Notes: generated from the letters alone by a model not told the origin. Shown: positions 22,670-30,992, counted from the first letter of the stretch. The stretch is DNA of 34,748 nt from JAZQNF01 sp045641505 (GCA_045641505.1 JAZUHB010000127.1:1-34748); one strand, 5' to 3'. Program-made: numbers and translations.

Positions 22670-23323
22670 TTATTCCAGCGCGAAGACGAAGGCGGCGCTG
22701 TCGGAGATCTCGATGTCGTCGGGCGTGATTGCCATCGCGCATTCTTCGACGGCGTCGCATTTCATCATGCCGCGCGCGTAGGTCGTGTTGGAGTAGAAAT
22801 TGATCTCGCCCCAGTTGTAGTCGATGCTGAGGACCTGGCCCAGCTTCGCGCCGGAGGCGGCGCAGAGCACCGCGGCCTTGTGGCGGGCGTTCTCCGCGGC
22901 CTGGGTCAGCAGCTCGTCCTTGACCGCGTCGCGGTCCTTCACGGTGAACTGCACGTTCAGCTCCGGCTCGGCCTTGGTGCGTGCGAGGGCGGAGAGCAGC
23001 TTCGACATCAGCGCGGTGTCGAAGGGGAAGCGCAGCGTCAGGTTCTGACGGCAGACGTAGCCCTTGAAGACGCGCTTCGAGTTGCCGCGTCGGTCGTTCT
23101 CGTATTCATACTGCGCGTCGACGCTGTAGTAGAGCGTCTTCAGGTCCTTGGCCTCGAAGCCCAGGGGCTCGATGGCCTTCTGCAGCTCCGCGAGTTCCTT
23201 CGCGCCCTGGCTGAGGGCCTTTTCGTAATCGACGGCGCCGGAATCCAGCGACATGCTGATTTCGATGGTATCGGGGGAAAGCTTCAGCTTTCCGGTCCCC
23301 TTGACGGTAACGGTACGTTCCAT
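22670..23323 (-). CDS. SIMPL (DUF541) domain protein
   Basis: A 217-residue protein spanning one SIMPL domain: it begins RTVTVKGTGKLKLSPDTIEISMSL, has the SxG.K...L...I..LGF.AKDLKTLYYSVDAQYEY block and ends with the SDSAAFVFALE strand. SIMPL/DUF541 proteins (for example bacterial BP26) assemble into channel-like oligomers; many are exported, but this one has no signal peptide and seems cytoplasmic. Its molecular role is not known. AAGGAGGAAT precedes the ATG. It is 105 nt downstream of the free-methionine-sulfoxide reductase gene; a TATACT on the minus strand near 23361-23356 could give it its own promoter, but the -35 is poor. Confidence 0.82.
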   Translation of the reverse strand: MERTVTVKGTGKLKLSPDTIEISMSLDSGAVDYEKALSQGAKELAELQKAIEPLGFEAKDLKTLYYSVDAQYEYENDRRGNSKRVFKGYVCRQNLTLRFPFDTALMSKLLSALARTKAEPELNVQFTVKDRDAVKDELLTQAAENARHKAAVLCAASGAKLGQVLSIDYNWGEINFYSNTTYARGMMKCDAVEECAMAITPDDIEISDSAAFVFALE

Positions 23324-23428
23324 TTGGATATTCCTCCTTGTTGTTCGATGCGGACAGTATAGCGGATCGCCCGGCCGGAAAGGTCGCCCCGCAGGCGACT
23401 TTTCGGAAAGAGCTCTCCGCGGAAGATC

Positions 23429-23878
23429 TTACAGAAAGCGCTCCAGCACGCGGGCGAAGGCCTCGAGGCCCTCCTGGTCCGCGGGCGAGAAGCGGTCGGG
23501 CACCGGGCTGTCCATGTCGAGGACGCCGCAGATCTGCCCGTCCTTGCGCAGCGGGATGACCAGCTCGGAGCGGGAGGCGCCGTCGCAGGCGATGTGGCCC
23601 GGGAAGAGGTGCACGTCCGGCACCCGCTGCGTGAGGCCGGTCTCGGCCGCCGTGCCGCAGACGCCCCGGCCGAAGGGGATCTTCGTGCAGGCGGGCTTTC
23701 CCTGGAAGGGCCCAAGCTCGAGCAGGCGCCCGTTCGCCAGATAGAAGCCGGCCCAGTTCAGCTCGCCGAGCCGGGCGGCGAGCAGCGCGGAGGCGTTTGC
23801 CATAAGGCTCACCGGGTTCTCCACGTCCTCGCAGAGGGCGGCGAGATCGGCCGCCAGATTTTCGTACTCTTTTTCCAT
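23429..23878 (-). CDS. msrC: free methionine-(R)-sulfoxide reductase (GAF domain)
   Basis: A 149-residue protein made of one GAF domain. It carries the three cysteines of the fRMsr family at C64, C74 and C98, in C-T-K-I-P, GRGVCGTAAETG and GHIACDGASRSELV; their spacing of 10 and 24 residues equals that of E. coli YebR (Cys84, 94, 118). These enzymes reduce the R-diastereomer of free methionine sulfoxide through Cys sulfenic acid and disulfide intermediates. The ATG at 23878 with GAGGTG upstream is chosen; the frame remains open further upstream but that would overlap the metallopeptidase gene. It starts 2 nt after the end of that gene and is in the same transcript. Confidence 0.93.
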   Translation of the reverse strand: MEKEYENLAADLAALCEDVENPVSLMANASALLAARLGELNWAGFYLANGRLLELGPFQGKPACTKIPFGRGVCGTAAETGLTQRVPDVHLFPGHIACDGASRSELVIPLRKDGQICGVLDMDSPVPDRFSPADQEGLEAFARVLERFL

Positions 23879-23880
23879 AT

Positions 23881-24459
23881 TCACCTCGCGCGGGACTCGC
23901 CCGCAAGCTCCGGCAGACGCTTCATCAGCACGTCGCCGTAGCGCTTCAGCCAGCGGTCCCATTTCCGGTAGTCGGGAAAGACCCGAAGCACCTCCGCGTA
24001 GAAGGCCTTCGAGTGGTTCATGTGTTTGCGGTGGCAGAGTTCGTGCACCACCACGGCGTCCAGCACCTCGGGCGGGGCGAGGAGCAGCAGGCAGTTGAAG
24101 TTCAGGTTGCCCTTTGCCGAGCAGCTTCCCCAGCGGGTGTGCTGGTGGCGGACGGTGATCCGGCCCGCGGTCACGCCGACGGCCGGGGCGTAGAAGTCCA
24201 CGCGGCTGCGGAAGACCTCCTTCCCGCGGCGCAGAAGCTCCGCGAGCTCCTCCTCGGTGAGAGGCTTTTCCGCGCCGATCTCCCGGCTTTTCTCGGCGAG
24301 CCGCGCCTGCGTCCGGAGGATCCAGTCCTCGCGGGCCTTCACGATCCGGTCGATCTCCCGTTTCGGACAGAGCCGCGGCGCCCGCACGGTGACGCCCAGG
24401 GTGGTCACCTCGACCTTGACCGAGCGGCGCGCGCTCCGTATCAGCGTATATTCGATCAT
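23881..24459 (-). CDS. YgjP-like (DUF45) metallopeptidase
   Basis: A 192-residue protein of the YgjP/DUF45 family of SprT-like zincins. The C-terminal half has RWGSCSAKGNLNFN (about 109-122) followed by the metal site VVHELCHRKHMNHSKAF: H139, E140 and H143 form HExxH, with H149 the likely third ligand. The N-terminal half (about 1-90) is beta-strand then a helical YgjP-type extension. Members are presumed metal-dependent proteases; the substrate is unknown. First gene of a minus-strand unit with msrC directly after it, with a strong promoter 30-60 nt upstream, divergent from the MFS/GH51 operon. The ribosome binding site (AAAGAAG) is modest. Confidence 0.88.
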   Translation of the reverse strand: MIEYTLIRSARRSVKVEVTTLGVTVRAPRLCPKREIDRIVKAREDWILRTQARLAEKSREIGAEKPLTEEELAELLRRGKEVFRSRVDFYAPAVGVTAGRITVRHQHTRWGSCSAKGNLNFNCLLLLAPPEVLDAVVVHELCHRKHMNHSKAFYAEVLRVFPDYRKWDRWLKRYGDVLMKRLPELAGESRAR

Positions 24460-24491
24460 GGCATCTTCTTTCGCTTTGGTATTGCGCTTCT

Positions 24492-24520
24492 ATTATACCT
24501 TATCCCGCGGAGACGCACAA
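24492..24520 (-). promoter_or_regulatory. sigma-A-type promoter of the metallopeptidase-msrC unit
   Basis: Read on the minus strand: TTGTGC (24520-24515), 17 nt, TATAAT (24497-24492). The -10 is perfect. It is back to back with the promoter of the MFS/GH51 operon, whose -35 starts 23 bp away. Confidence 0.7.
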
Positions 24521-24542
24521 GGGGAGAGGCTGTTTGTTGTGC

Positions 24543-24571
24543 TTGACCTTGCCACGCATGTGGCATATAAT
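24543..24571 (+). promoter_or_regulatory. sigma-A-type promoter of the MFS-GH51 operon
   Basis: TTGACC (24543-24548), 17 nt, TATAAT (24566-24571). This is one of the best promoters in the window, 35 nt before the MFS start codon. Confidence 0.75.
24550..24565. promoter_or_regulatory. candidate operator palindrome in the promoter spacer
   Basis: TGCCAC-GCAT-GTGGCA exactly fills the space between -35 and -10. A repressor bound here would block RNA polymerase, a common layout for sugar operons controlled by a LacI- or GntR-type regulator. The regulator is not in the window. The half-site resembles the ends of array 1 units (TGCCACG), but the rest of the 37-nt unit is absent. Confidence 0.5.
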
Positions 24572-24605
24572 CAATTAGATAAAAACTGTGCTTGGAGGAC
24601 CGGAT

Positions 24606-25916
24606 ATGAACGACAAGAAACGCTCCGGCCTCGCCTTCTGGCTCCTCGTGTGGGGCCTGGGCCTGGCCGGCCAGATTTGCTGGAACATGGAAAACCAGTG
24701 GTTCAACACCTTCGTCTACGCCAAGATCGGCAAGGACCCGTCCATCATTACGGGCATGCTGATCTGGTCCGCGGCGGCCACTACCTTCTCGACCTTCTTC
24801 TTCGGCACCTGGGCGGACCGTACCGGCAAGCGCCGCACGTTCATCTCGCTCGGCTATATCCTCTGGGGCATTTTCACCATCGTGTTCGGCCTCACCGAGT
24901 TCATCAGCCGCGAGCTCTACGCGCTGATCGCCTTCTCCGTGGTCGCGGCCGACACCGTGATGAGCTTCTTCGGCTCGATGGGCAACGACGCGGGCTTCAA
25001 CACCTGGATCAACGACTGCCTGAACGAAAAGAACAGCGGCCAGCTGGGCGCGATGATGGCCACCACGCCTGTCCTGGGCACGCTGCTCGGCACCGTGGTC
25101 GGCGGCCTGCTCGTGGGCTCCGACGACAATTACATGCGGCTCTTCGTCGTGATGGGCATCTTCGTGATCGCCTTCGGCCTGCTTTCCGTCTTCGCCCTCA
25201 ACAAGAACGATGACGTGGCGCCCAACAAGGAGGGCAGCTTCTGGCATCAGTTCTTCAGCGTGTTCAATTTCAAGAAGTTCGTGGCCGAGCGGGATCTGGT
25301 GCTGGTCAACATCGCCGTCTCCGTCTACTTCATCGGCTTCAACGCCTTCTTCGCCTACATCGGCAACTATCTGATCTACTACCTGGGCTACACGCCGGAC
25401 CAGATGGGCATCATCGAGGCGGTGCCGCTGGTGCTCAGCATGTTCATCGCGATCCCCGTGGGCGCGCTCCTGAACCGCAACAAGCATCCCTACTGCGCCA
25501 TCGGCTCCACCCTCGTTTCCATCGTGGGCCTGCTGATCCTCTTCACCGTGAACCGCGGCAACGTGGATCCCTCGAAAATCTTCAACCTGCGCCTGTGGGC
25601 AGGCATCTTCATCACCGGCTGCGGCTACATCGGCATCCTGCAGACCATGAAGGTCTGGTCCCAGCAGCTCTATCCGGAGGGCTCCCGCGGTCAGTTCGAG
25701 GGCATCTGGATCCTCTTCTTCGTGCTGATTCCCATGGTCGGCGGCTCCTTCCTGGGCGAGGCTGTGGTCAAGACCAGCGGCGAGACCTTCGTGAACGAGA
25801 CCAGCGGTCTCACCGAATACATCCCCAACGGCAACGTCTTCATGGCGGCGGTGGTCTTCATCGCGCTGTCCCTGATTCCCATGTTCCTGACGCTCCGGAA
25901 GAAGGCCAAGGCCTGA
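24606..25916 (+). CDS. MFS transporter, probably for arabinosyl oligosaccharides
   Basis: A 436-residue membrane protein with about twelve helices. The first cytoplasmic loop has GTWADRTGKRRTFI, the signature loop shared by MFS and GPH-type sugar porters. A charged central loop (about 205-220, KNDDVAPNKEG) separates the halves. It is the first gene of an operon whose second gene is an intracellular GH51 arabinofuranosidase; a substrate of short arabinose-containing oligosaccharides is therefore likely, but this is inference from context. The ATG at 24606 with TTGGAGG 7 bases upstream is the start; a GTG at 24588 has no suitable site. The promoter has a palindrome in its spacer, so substrate-dependent control is likely. 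Confidence 0.85.
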   Translation: MNDKKRSGLAFWLLVWGLGLAGQICWNMENQWFNTFVYAKIGKDPSIITGMLIWSAAATTFSTFFFGTWADRTGKRRTFISLGYILWGIFTIVFGLTEFISRELYALIAFSVVAADTVMSFFGSMGNDAGFNTWINDCLNEKNSGQLGAMMATTPVLGTLLGTVVGGLLVGSDDNYMRLFVVMGIFVIAFGLLSVFALNKNDDVAPNKEGSFWHQFFSVFNFKKFVAERDLVLVNIAVSVYFIGFNAFFAYIGNYLIYYLGYTPDQMGIIEAVPLVLSMFIAIPVGALLNRNKHPYCAIGSTLVSIVGLLILFTVNRGNVDPSKIFNLRLWAGIFITGCGYIGILQTMKVWSQQLYPEGSRGQFEGIWILFFVLIPMVGGSFLGEAVVKTSGETFVNETSGLTEYIPNGNVFMAAVVFIALSLIPMFLTLRKKAKA

Positions 25917-25956
25917 GCTTTTCCGGCTCCGCAAAAGAATTTTCCCGAGGTATTGC

Positions 25957-27948
25957 ATGAAAACCCTCACGCTCCGCATCCAGAAGGACCAGGCGTATCC
26001 GATCAGCCCGAAGCTCTACGGCATCTTTCTGGAGGACATCAATTTCGCCTGCGACGGCGGTCTGAACGCCAACAAGGTGGTCAATTACAGCTTCGACGGG
26101 CTGTATTATGACAAGAAGGCGGGCCGCGCCCTGTCCGATCCGCTCCGCTACTGGACCCTCACGGGCGGAGTGGCGGAGAGCGAATGTGCCGGCCAGATTT
26201 CGGAGAAGACCCGTTTCCTTTCCTTCTACGTGAAGGAGGAGGCGGTCCTGTCGAATCTGGGCTACAACGGCCATGCCGAGTACGCCACCAAGCCCGCCAT
26301 GTCGGTAGAGGAGGGACACTCCTACGAGTTCTCCTGCCTGATCCGCGGCAACTTCCGCGGCACGGTCACGGCCTGGGTGGAGGACGAGGCAGGCGAAGCG
26401 CTGACCGATGTCTTTACCTTCGATATCCCGAATGCCTGGGCGGAGAAGAAGGGGCTGCTCGAGGGTCTGCGCTCCGAGTACGGCAAGCTGATGCTCCGCT
26501 TCACCGGCCACGGCTACGTGGACCTGGATCTGGTCTGCCTGAGCGACGCGGACTGGTGGGGCAAGGGCGATCCCAAATGGACCGGCGGCCGCTTCCGCCG
26601 CGACATGGTAGAGGCGCTCCGGGAGCTTCGTCCGAAGTTCCTGCGCTTCCCCGGCGGCTGCATCGTCGAGGGCCGCTGCCCCGGCAACGAGTACAACTGG
26701 AAGCACACCGTGGGACGGCTCGAGGAGCGCGAAGCGAATTTCAACCTCTGGAGCGAGACCATGGAGGACGGCGGCTACTGCCAGTCCTATCAGCTCGGCT
26801 TCTACGAATATTTCTGTCTCTGCGAGGATCTGGGCGCCGAGCCCCTGCCGACCCTTTCCGCCGGCCTGTTCTGCCAGGCGCGCACCCGCGAGAAGATCGC
26901 GCTCGACGACCCGAAATTCGAGGAAGAGACCGTCGCGAATTACCTCGACCTGATCGAATTCGCGAACGGCGTCCCCGGCAGCAGCAAGTGGGCCGAGCTC
27001 CGCGTGCAGATGGGGCATCCCGCCCCCTTCGGCCTGAAGATGATCGGCGTCGGAAACGAAAACTACGGCCGGGCCTACCGGGAACGCTTCGAACGGATCG
27101 AGAAGGCGGTGCACAAGGTGCATCCCGAGATCCGGCTCGTGTTCTGCGGCGGCCTGCGCTCCTGGAAGCTCACGCTCGCCGGCAAGTGGGACTACGTAAA
27201 GACGCTCTGCCCCGGCGGCTGGCTGGACGAGCACGTCTTCCGCTCGCCCCGCTGGTTCATCCGCAATAACCGCCGGTATGACCGCTACGAGCGCGGGACC
27301 GCCAAGGTCTATCTCGGAGAATACGCGGCGAACGGCGAGCTCGCGGGCCGCAGGTACGCGGTGGAGAAGGCCAATCCCTTCATCTCCGCGCTGGCCGAGG
27401 CAGCGTTTCTGACCGGCATCGAGCGGAATGCCGACGTCGTGGACATGGCGTCCTACGCGCCCCTGTTCAACATGGTGGGCGGCGTGAACTGGTCCCACAA
27501 CCTGATCGTGTTCAGCTCCCGCTACCTGATGAAAACCGCCAACTACATGGTCCAGCAGCTGTTCGGCGCGAACTACGGCGAGAACTACGTGCCCGTCAAG
27601 GCGAATCTCCCGAAGGGCTGCTTCTGCTCCTGCACCTACAACGGAAGGGACTATTTCCTGAAGATCGTGAACACCACCCGGGCCGATTACGGTCTGGCGC
27701 TCCCCGGCCGTAAGATGGAGCACCGCTGCATCACCGGCGCCCCGGGGACCCGCAATTTCCTCACCTTCAAGGGCGTGCCCGCCCATCCGGTCGACATCCG
27801 CGAGGGCGTGCTCAATCCGCCCCGCGACGAGTTCGACGGCAAACGCGTGAAACGCGAGGAGGGCCTCGAGGAGCAGTGCCTGGCGCTGCTTCGCGCTCAC
27901 TCGGTCAATCTTTTCATCATTCCCGAAAAACAAGGAGAAAAAGAATGA
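25957..27948 (+). CDS. GH51 alpha-L-arabinofuranosidase, cytoplasmic
   Basis: A 663-residue glycoside hydrolase. Family GH51 features in order: YGIFLEDINF near residue 21, an inserted carbohydrate-binding-like beta domain (about 75-200), LRFPGGCIVEG at the start of the barrel (near 228), the acid/base glutamate E368 in VGNENYG, the nucleophile E455 in LGEYAANGE, and a C-terminal beta domain. GH51 retaining enzymes remove terminal L-arabinofuranosyl groups from arabinoxylan or arabinan fragments. No signal peptide is seen, so it acts inside the cell on imported oligosaccharides, consistent with the transporter 40 nt upstream. The inserted N-terminal domain makes it longer than the roughly 500-residue bacterial GH51 enzymes; such long forms are also common in the family. 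Confidence 0.93.
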   Translation: MKTLTLRIQKDQAYPISPKLYGIFLEDINFACDGGLNANKVVNYSFDGLYYDKKAGRALSDPLRYWTLTGGVAESECAGQISEKTRFLSFYVKEEAVLSNLGYNGHAEYATKPAMSVEEGHSYEFSCLIRGNFRGTVTAWVEDEAGEALTDVFTFDIPNAWAEKKGLLEGLRSEYGKLMLRFTGHGYVDLDLVCLSDADWWGKGDPKWTGGRFRRDMVEALRELRPKFLRFPGGCIVEGRCPGNEYNWKHTVGRLEEREANFNLWSETMEDGGYCQSYQLGFYEYFCLCEDLGAEPLPTLSAGLFCQARTREKIALDDPKFEEETVANYLDLIEFANGVPGSSKWAELRVQMGHPAPFGLKMIGVGNENYGRAYRERFERIEKAVHKVHPEIRLVFCGGLRSWKLTLAGKWDYVKTLCPGGWLDEHVFRSPRWFIRNNRRYDRYERGTAKVYLGEYAANGELAGRRYAVEKANPFISALAEAAFLTGIERNADVVDMASYAPLFNMVGGVNWSHNLIVFSSRYLMKTANYMVQQLFGANYGENYVPVKANLPKGCFCSCTYNGRDYFLKIVNTTRADYGLALPGRKMEHRCITGAPGTRNFLTFKGVPAHPVDIREGVLNPPRDEFDGKRVKREEGLEEQCLALLRAHSVNLFIIPEKQGEKE

Positions 27949-28409
27949 AGCTCTATGTCAAACAGAAGGCCCTGACTCTTGGGGACACTTTTTCCGTGAT
28001 CGACGAGACCGGCGCGGACCTCTACACCGTGAAGGGCAGCGCGCTCCGCAAGCTGAAGCTGACCGATACGGACAAGAAGGAGATCGCGGTGCTCAAGCGG
28101 AACAGCTTTTCCGTGGCGCCCTGCTATGTGCTCAAGCGGAACGGCCAGAAGGTCGCGAAGATCAAAATGAGAGTCACCGGCAACAAATACAGCGTGAAGG
28201 GGCTCGGCTGGACCGTGAAGAGCGATCTGCTCCTGCGGACCTTTACCCTGAAGGACGGTCTGAAGGAGATCGCCGAGGCCGGCAAGAAGGCCCTCAGCAT
28301 CGGCGATTCCTACGAATTCGAGATCAAGGAAGGCATCGATACCGTGAACGCCCTGATGGTGCTCATCGCGGTGGACGCTTGCCTGGAAATCAGCACCGGA
28401 AAGAAATGA
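27945..28409 (+). CDS. LURP-one-related (LOR/YxjI-like) protein
   Basis: A 154-residue protein with the tubby-like beta-barrel pattern of LURP-one-related proteins: alternating strands such as LYVKQKALTLGDTFSVIDETGADLYTVKG-type openings and short polar turns, a central strand-rich body and a C-terminal helix (DTVNALMVLIAVDAC). Bacterial members are usually annotated YxjI; no biochemical role is established. The ATG overlaps the GH51 stop (ATGA) and has AAGGAGAAAAAG before it, so it is translationally coupled to the glycosidase gene, though no functional link is evident. The family call is by recognition of pattern and length only. Confidence 0.7.
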   Translation: MKLYVKQKALTLGDTFSVIDETGADLYTVKGSALRKLKLTDTDKKEIAVLKRNSFSVAPCYVLKRNGQKVAKIKMRVTGNKYSVKGLGWTVKSDLLLRTFTLKDGLKEIAEAGKKALSIGDSYEFEIKEGIDTVNALMVLIAVDACLEISTGKK

Positions 28410-28479
28410 CGGAAGGCGGCTGTCTTTCTTCGACCCCCAAAAACCGATCAACGAATCAGCCAAGAATAAGGAGGACTCT

Positions 28480-29004
28480 ATGCGTAAACGGAACCTGCTC
28501 CTAACCGCAGCCCTGGCCGCGGCCGTCATCAGTATGCTCCTGCTTGCCGCGTGCGGCGGCGACCCGGGACACGGAAACAAAGAAGAATCCTCCCAGACGA
28601 GCGTCGGGGAGGAGAGTGAAGAATCCAAAGGCGAAACCGTCGCCAAGATCAACGGCGGCGCCGACGATGTCGGAATTTACTCCATCGTCGTCCGGCTGAC
28701 CAAACAGGCCGCCGACAAGGGCGTGATCGAGCTGGTTTACTACGGCCCGAAGGGCTCTCCCCAGGAGAACTCGATCGTCAACACCTTCCGCATCGAGTAT
28801 TGGAAGGATGAGGCCGGTACCTTCGAGATCCGGACCTTTTACAACGGCGAGGTGTATCAGAATCAGCATAAGAAGGACGAGGTGAAGGTCACCAATACCT
28901 TCGACGCGTCCCTCCGCGCGGGCCTCGTGATCATTTCCTACACGCCCGACGGCGGGGAGACTCAGGAGATCTTCCGCGCCGACGCGGATTATTTCCGCGG
29001 CTGA
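28480..29004 (+). CDS. putative lipoprotein, unknown function
   Basis: A 174-residue secreted lipoprotein. A basic start (MRKR), a hydrophobic core and a lipobox LLAAC place the lipidated cysteine at C25. A Ser/Glu-rich linker (30-55) follows, then a small beta-rich domain with many charged and Thr/Tyr residues. I recognise no domain family. It follows the LURP-one gene by 70 nt with a strong AAGGAGGA before the ATG, and is closed by a terminator. It may belong to the MFS/GH51 transcript, in which case a role in capturing extracellular ligand is possible but unproven. Confidence 0.75.
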   Translation: MRKRNLLLTAALAAAVISMLLLAACGGDPGHGNKEESSQTSVGEESEESKGETVAKINGGADDVGIYSIVVRLTKQAADKGVIELVYYGPKGSPQENSIVNTFRIEYWKDEAGTFEIRTFYNGEVYQNQHKKDEVKVTNTFDASLRAGLVIISYTPDGGETQEIFRADADYFRG

Positions 29005-29027
29005 ACGTCTCAGAAACTGCGCAAAAA

Positions 29028-29060
29028 AAACTACCTGCGATTTTTCGCAGGTATTTTTTT
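29028..29060. terminator. bidirectional terminator between lipoprotein and hydrolase genes
   Basis: TACCTGCGA pairs with TCGCAGGTA around a short T-loop, followed by seven T and preceded by a run of A. It serves the plus-strand lipoprotein gene and the converging minus-strand hydrolase gene. Confidence 0.85.
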
Positions 29061-29076
29061 CGTTCAGGAAAGAGAA

Positions 29077-30930
29077 TCAGTAGGGATAGCTGAAGGAAGT
29101 GTTCGCCACAGTGATCATCGTGACGAGCAGGGTGTTGATCAGCGCGCCCAGCCAGATCTTGCCGGTCATCCGGTAGCAGCGGACGCCGATGGCCGCCGCG
29201 ATGGCGAGGATCGGCACGAAGGGGATCATCAGGATCGGGATCAGCGCCATGCCGGTGCGGAGCAGCGCCATGATGCCGCCGCCGGAGAAGATCCCGCACC
29301 ACAGCGTCCCGTTCAGGAACGGAGTGGGCAGGTAGGTGATGATCAGCATCAGCGCGGGCGCCAGCACGTTCCACAGAGCGCAGATTGCGATCTGCTTGCC
29401 CTCGGACCAGTCGTTGAAGGTCGAGCGGGAGACCGCCAGGCTGTTGAAGATGTAATAGACCGCGAAGAAGGGCAGGTAGCGGACGGCGACCCAGGCCTTG
29501 GCGCCGTCGAACACGCGGATGTCGAAGGTCCAGAAGCGGAAGTCGGTCTGGTTCACGAAGTCGGCGAAGAACACCAGGCCGAAGGTGCAGGCGGTCACGA
29601 TGAGCGCGAGCAGCAGGGTCTTCCAGAACGCAGTCTTCCCGATGGCAAGGCCGAGCTCTTCCTTGTTGGGCTTGATCTTCTTGCCGAAGCCGCGGCGGAC
29701 GCTCGCCAGCGCGATCAGACCGCAGCCGACGCTCCAGAGGCCGACGCCGCCGGTAGTATCCTGCGGCCAGACCGGATTGACCAGCAGCGCGTAGCCAAGC
29801 AGCAGGAGCGGGATGATCAGCAGGAAGCAGATCAGGCCGCTGCCGACGTTGTTCCAGACGTAGCGGCCCCAGCGGGCGGGCGTCTCGATCGCGGGCTCCT
29901 TCTCGGCACGGAGCTCCTTGAAGAAGGGAAGGCTGAGCAGCAGGTCGGTGAAGGGCACCACGAACAGGAAGAAGCCGATCAGGCCGATCAGGTTGAAGAT
30001 TTCTTTCAGGACCCAGATCTGGTTGGAGGAGGGCAGCGTGCGGGGCGCGGGCATGGAGTGCTCGAAGGCGTCCAGCATGTAGCCGACCACCTTCGTCGAG
30101 AAGTGGTTGGTGGCGTGGAACTGCGGGGGATTGTAGAGGACGATGCTGTAGCCGTTCTTCTCGTTGGTGTAGAAGACGCCCTCCTTGATGTCCGTCACGA
30201 CGGGCTGGCCGGAGTGGTAGAGGACCAGGTTCTTGGATTCCTCGCTCGTCAGCAGATCGTTGGCGGAGTCGTAGAAGAACTCGTCATACTTGCCCTCGAT
30301 CACGCCGATGTTGCAGAGGTAGCCCTGATGGGGCGTATCCGTAACGATGTTGTCGGGGTAGTTGCCGATGATCACGCCCGTGTTCACGAGATTTGCGGCG
30401 TGAGCGGTCTCGGCGTCGGCGCCCGCGGCGAGCAGCGCGCGCTCGAGTCCGGTGAAGTGGGCCATGGTCGTGTTGGTGTAGCCGCCGCCCATGGAATGGC
30501 CGGTCACGCCGATGCGGGCGGGATCGACGAAATCGAGGGTCGCCGCGTAGTAGACGAACTCGATCATGCCGCCGCTGCGGACCGCGGGAGTCTGGGAGAG
30601 CCCCTCGCGCGCCACATCGGAATCACCGTGGCCGTAGTCGTTCATCGAAATGACCACGTAGCCGCGGCGGGCCAGCTCGACGTAGTTCGCGTCCTGCATT
30701 TCGCGGTTGTTCAGGTAGCCGTGGCTCGCGATGACGCAGGGGGCCGGGTTTTCGGCGGTCGCGTTCTTCGGCCGGAACAGGTAGCCGGTAAGGGTGCCCG
30801 CGTCGGTCTCGATGGAGAGCTCGTTCATCTCGATCATCCCGAAACGGGTCTGGGTGATGCCGGCGAGCAGGATGCTCAGAAAACAGAGCACCAGCGCCAG
30901 CGCCAGTTGGATCTTGTTCTGTTTTTTCAC
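29077..30930 (-). CDS. alpha/beta hydrolase fused to a polytopic membrane domain
   Basis: A 617-residue protein with an N-terminal membrane anchor (about 8-26), an alpha/beta hydrolase domain (about 36-300), and a C-terminal half with seven or eight hydrophobic segments (about 310-615). The hydrolase part shows the oxyanion region VIASHGYLNN, YGHGDSD and the nucleophile elbow GHSMGGG with S146; candidate acid and histidine residues follow, near 240 and 275, but I cannot assign them firmly. This looks like an extracytoplasmic esterase or acyl-hydrolase tethered to a large membrane domain of unknown role. The start is GTG with AAAGGAGAAT upstream. It is divergent from the barnase gene and shares overlapping promoter DNA with it. 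Confidence 0.8.
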   Translation of the reverse strand: MKKQNKIQLALALVLCFLSILLAGITQTRFGMIEMNELSIETDAGTLTGYLFRPKNATAENPAPCVIASHGYLNNREMQDANYVELARRGYVVISMNDYGHGDSDVAREGLSQTPAVRSGGMIEFVYYAATLDFVDPARIGVTGHSMGGGYTNTTMAHFTGLERALLAAGADAETAHAANLVNTGVIIGNYPDNIVTDTPHQGYLCNIGVIEGKYDEFFYDSANDLLTSEESKNLVLYHSGQPVVTDIKEGVFYTNEKNGYSIVLYNPPQFHATNHFSTKVVGYMLDAFEHSMPAPRTLPSSNQIWVLKEIFNLIGLIGFFLFVVPFTDLLLSLPFFKELRAEKEPAIETPARWGRYVWNNVGSGLICFLLIIPLLLLGYALLVNPVWPQDTTGGVGLWSVGCGLIALASVRRGFGKKIKPNKEELGLAIGKTAFWKTLLLALIVTACTFGLVFFADFVNQTDFRFWTFDIRVFDGAKAWVAVRYLPFFAVYYIFNSLAVSRSTFNDWSEGKQIAICALWNVLAPALMLIITYLPTPFLNGTLWCGIFSGGGIMALLRTGMALIPILMIPFVPILAIAAAIGVRCYRMTGKIWLGALINTLLVTMITVANTSFSYPY

Positions 30931-30942
30931 GTTCGATTCTCC

Positions 30943-30971
30943 TTTTCAAATGAGGATGTCTGTATTATAAT
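30943..30971 (+). promoter_or_regulatory. promoter of the barnase-barstar operon, overlapping the hydrolase promoter
   Basis: TTTTCA (30943-30948), 17 nt, TATAAT (30966-30971). The -35 is weak. Its -10 shares four positions (30966-30969) with the -10 of the divergent hydrolase promoter, so RNA polymerase could occupy only one of the two at a time. Confidence 0.5.
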
Positions 30972-30992
30972 TGAAATATATGCGATTTGCAA
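30964..30992 (-). promoter_or_regulatory. promoter of the hydrolase gene, overlapping the barnase promoter
   Basis: Read on the minus strand: TTGCAA (30992-30987), 17 nt, TATAAT (30969-30964), with a 5' leader of about 27 nt before the GTG start. Its -10 shares six of its bases with ATTATAAT at 30964-30971, which also contains the barnase -10. Confidence 0.6.

Noticed and set aside
23379..23403. Hairpin GTCGCC / GGCGAC between the msrC and SIMPL genes as a terminator
   Set aside because: The stem is only six base pairs and, on the minus strand, is followed by CTTTCC rather than a run of T. It may still be a processing site.
24550..24565. Solitary member of the hairpin-unit family
   Set aside because: Only the ends resemble array 1 units; the distance between the half-sites is 4 rather than 23 nt and the core is absent. 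A promoter operator is the simpler reading.
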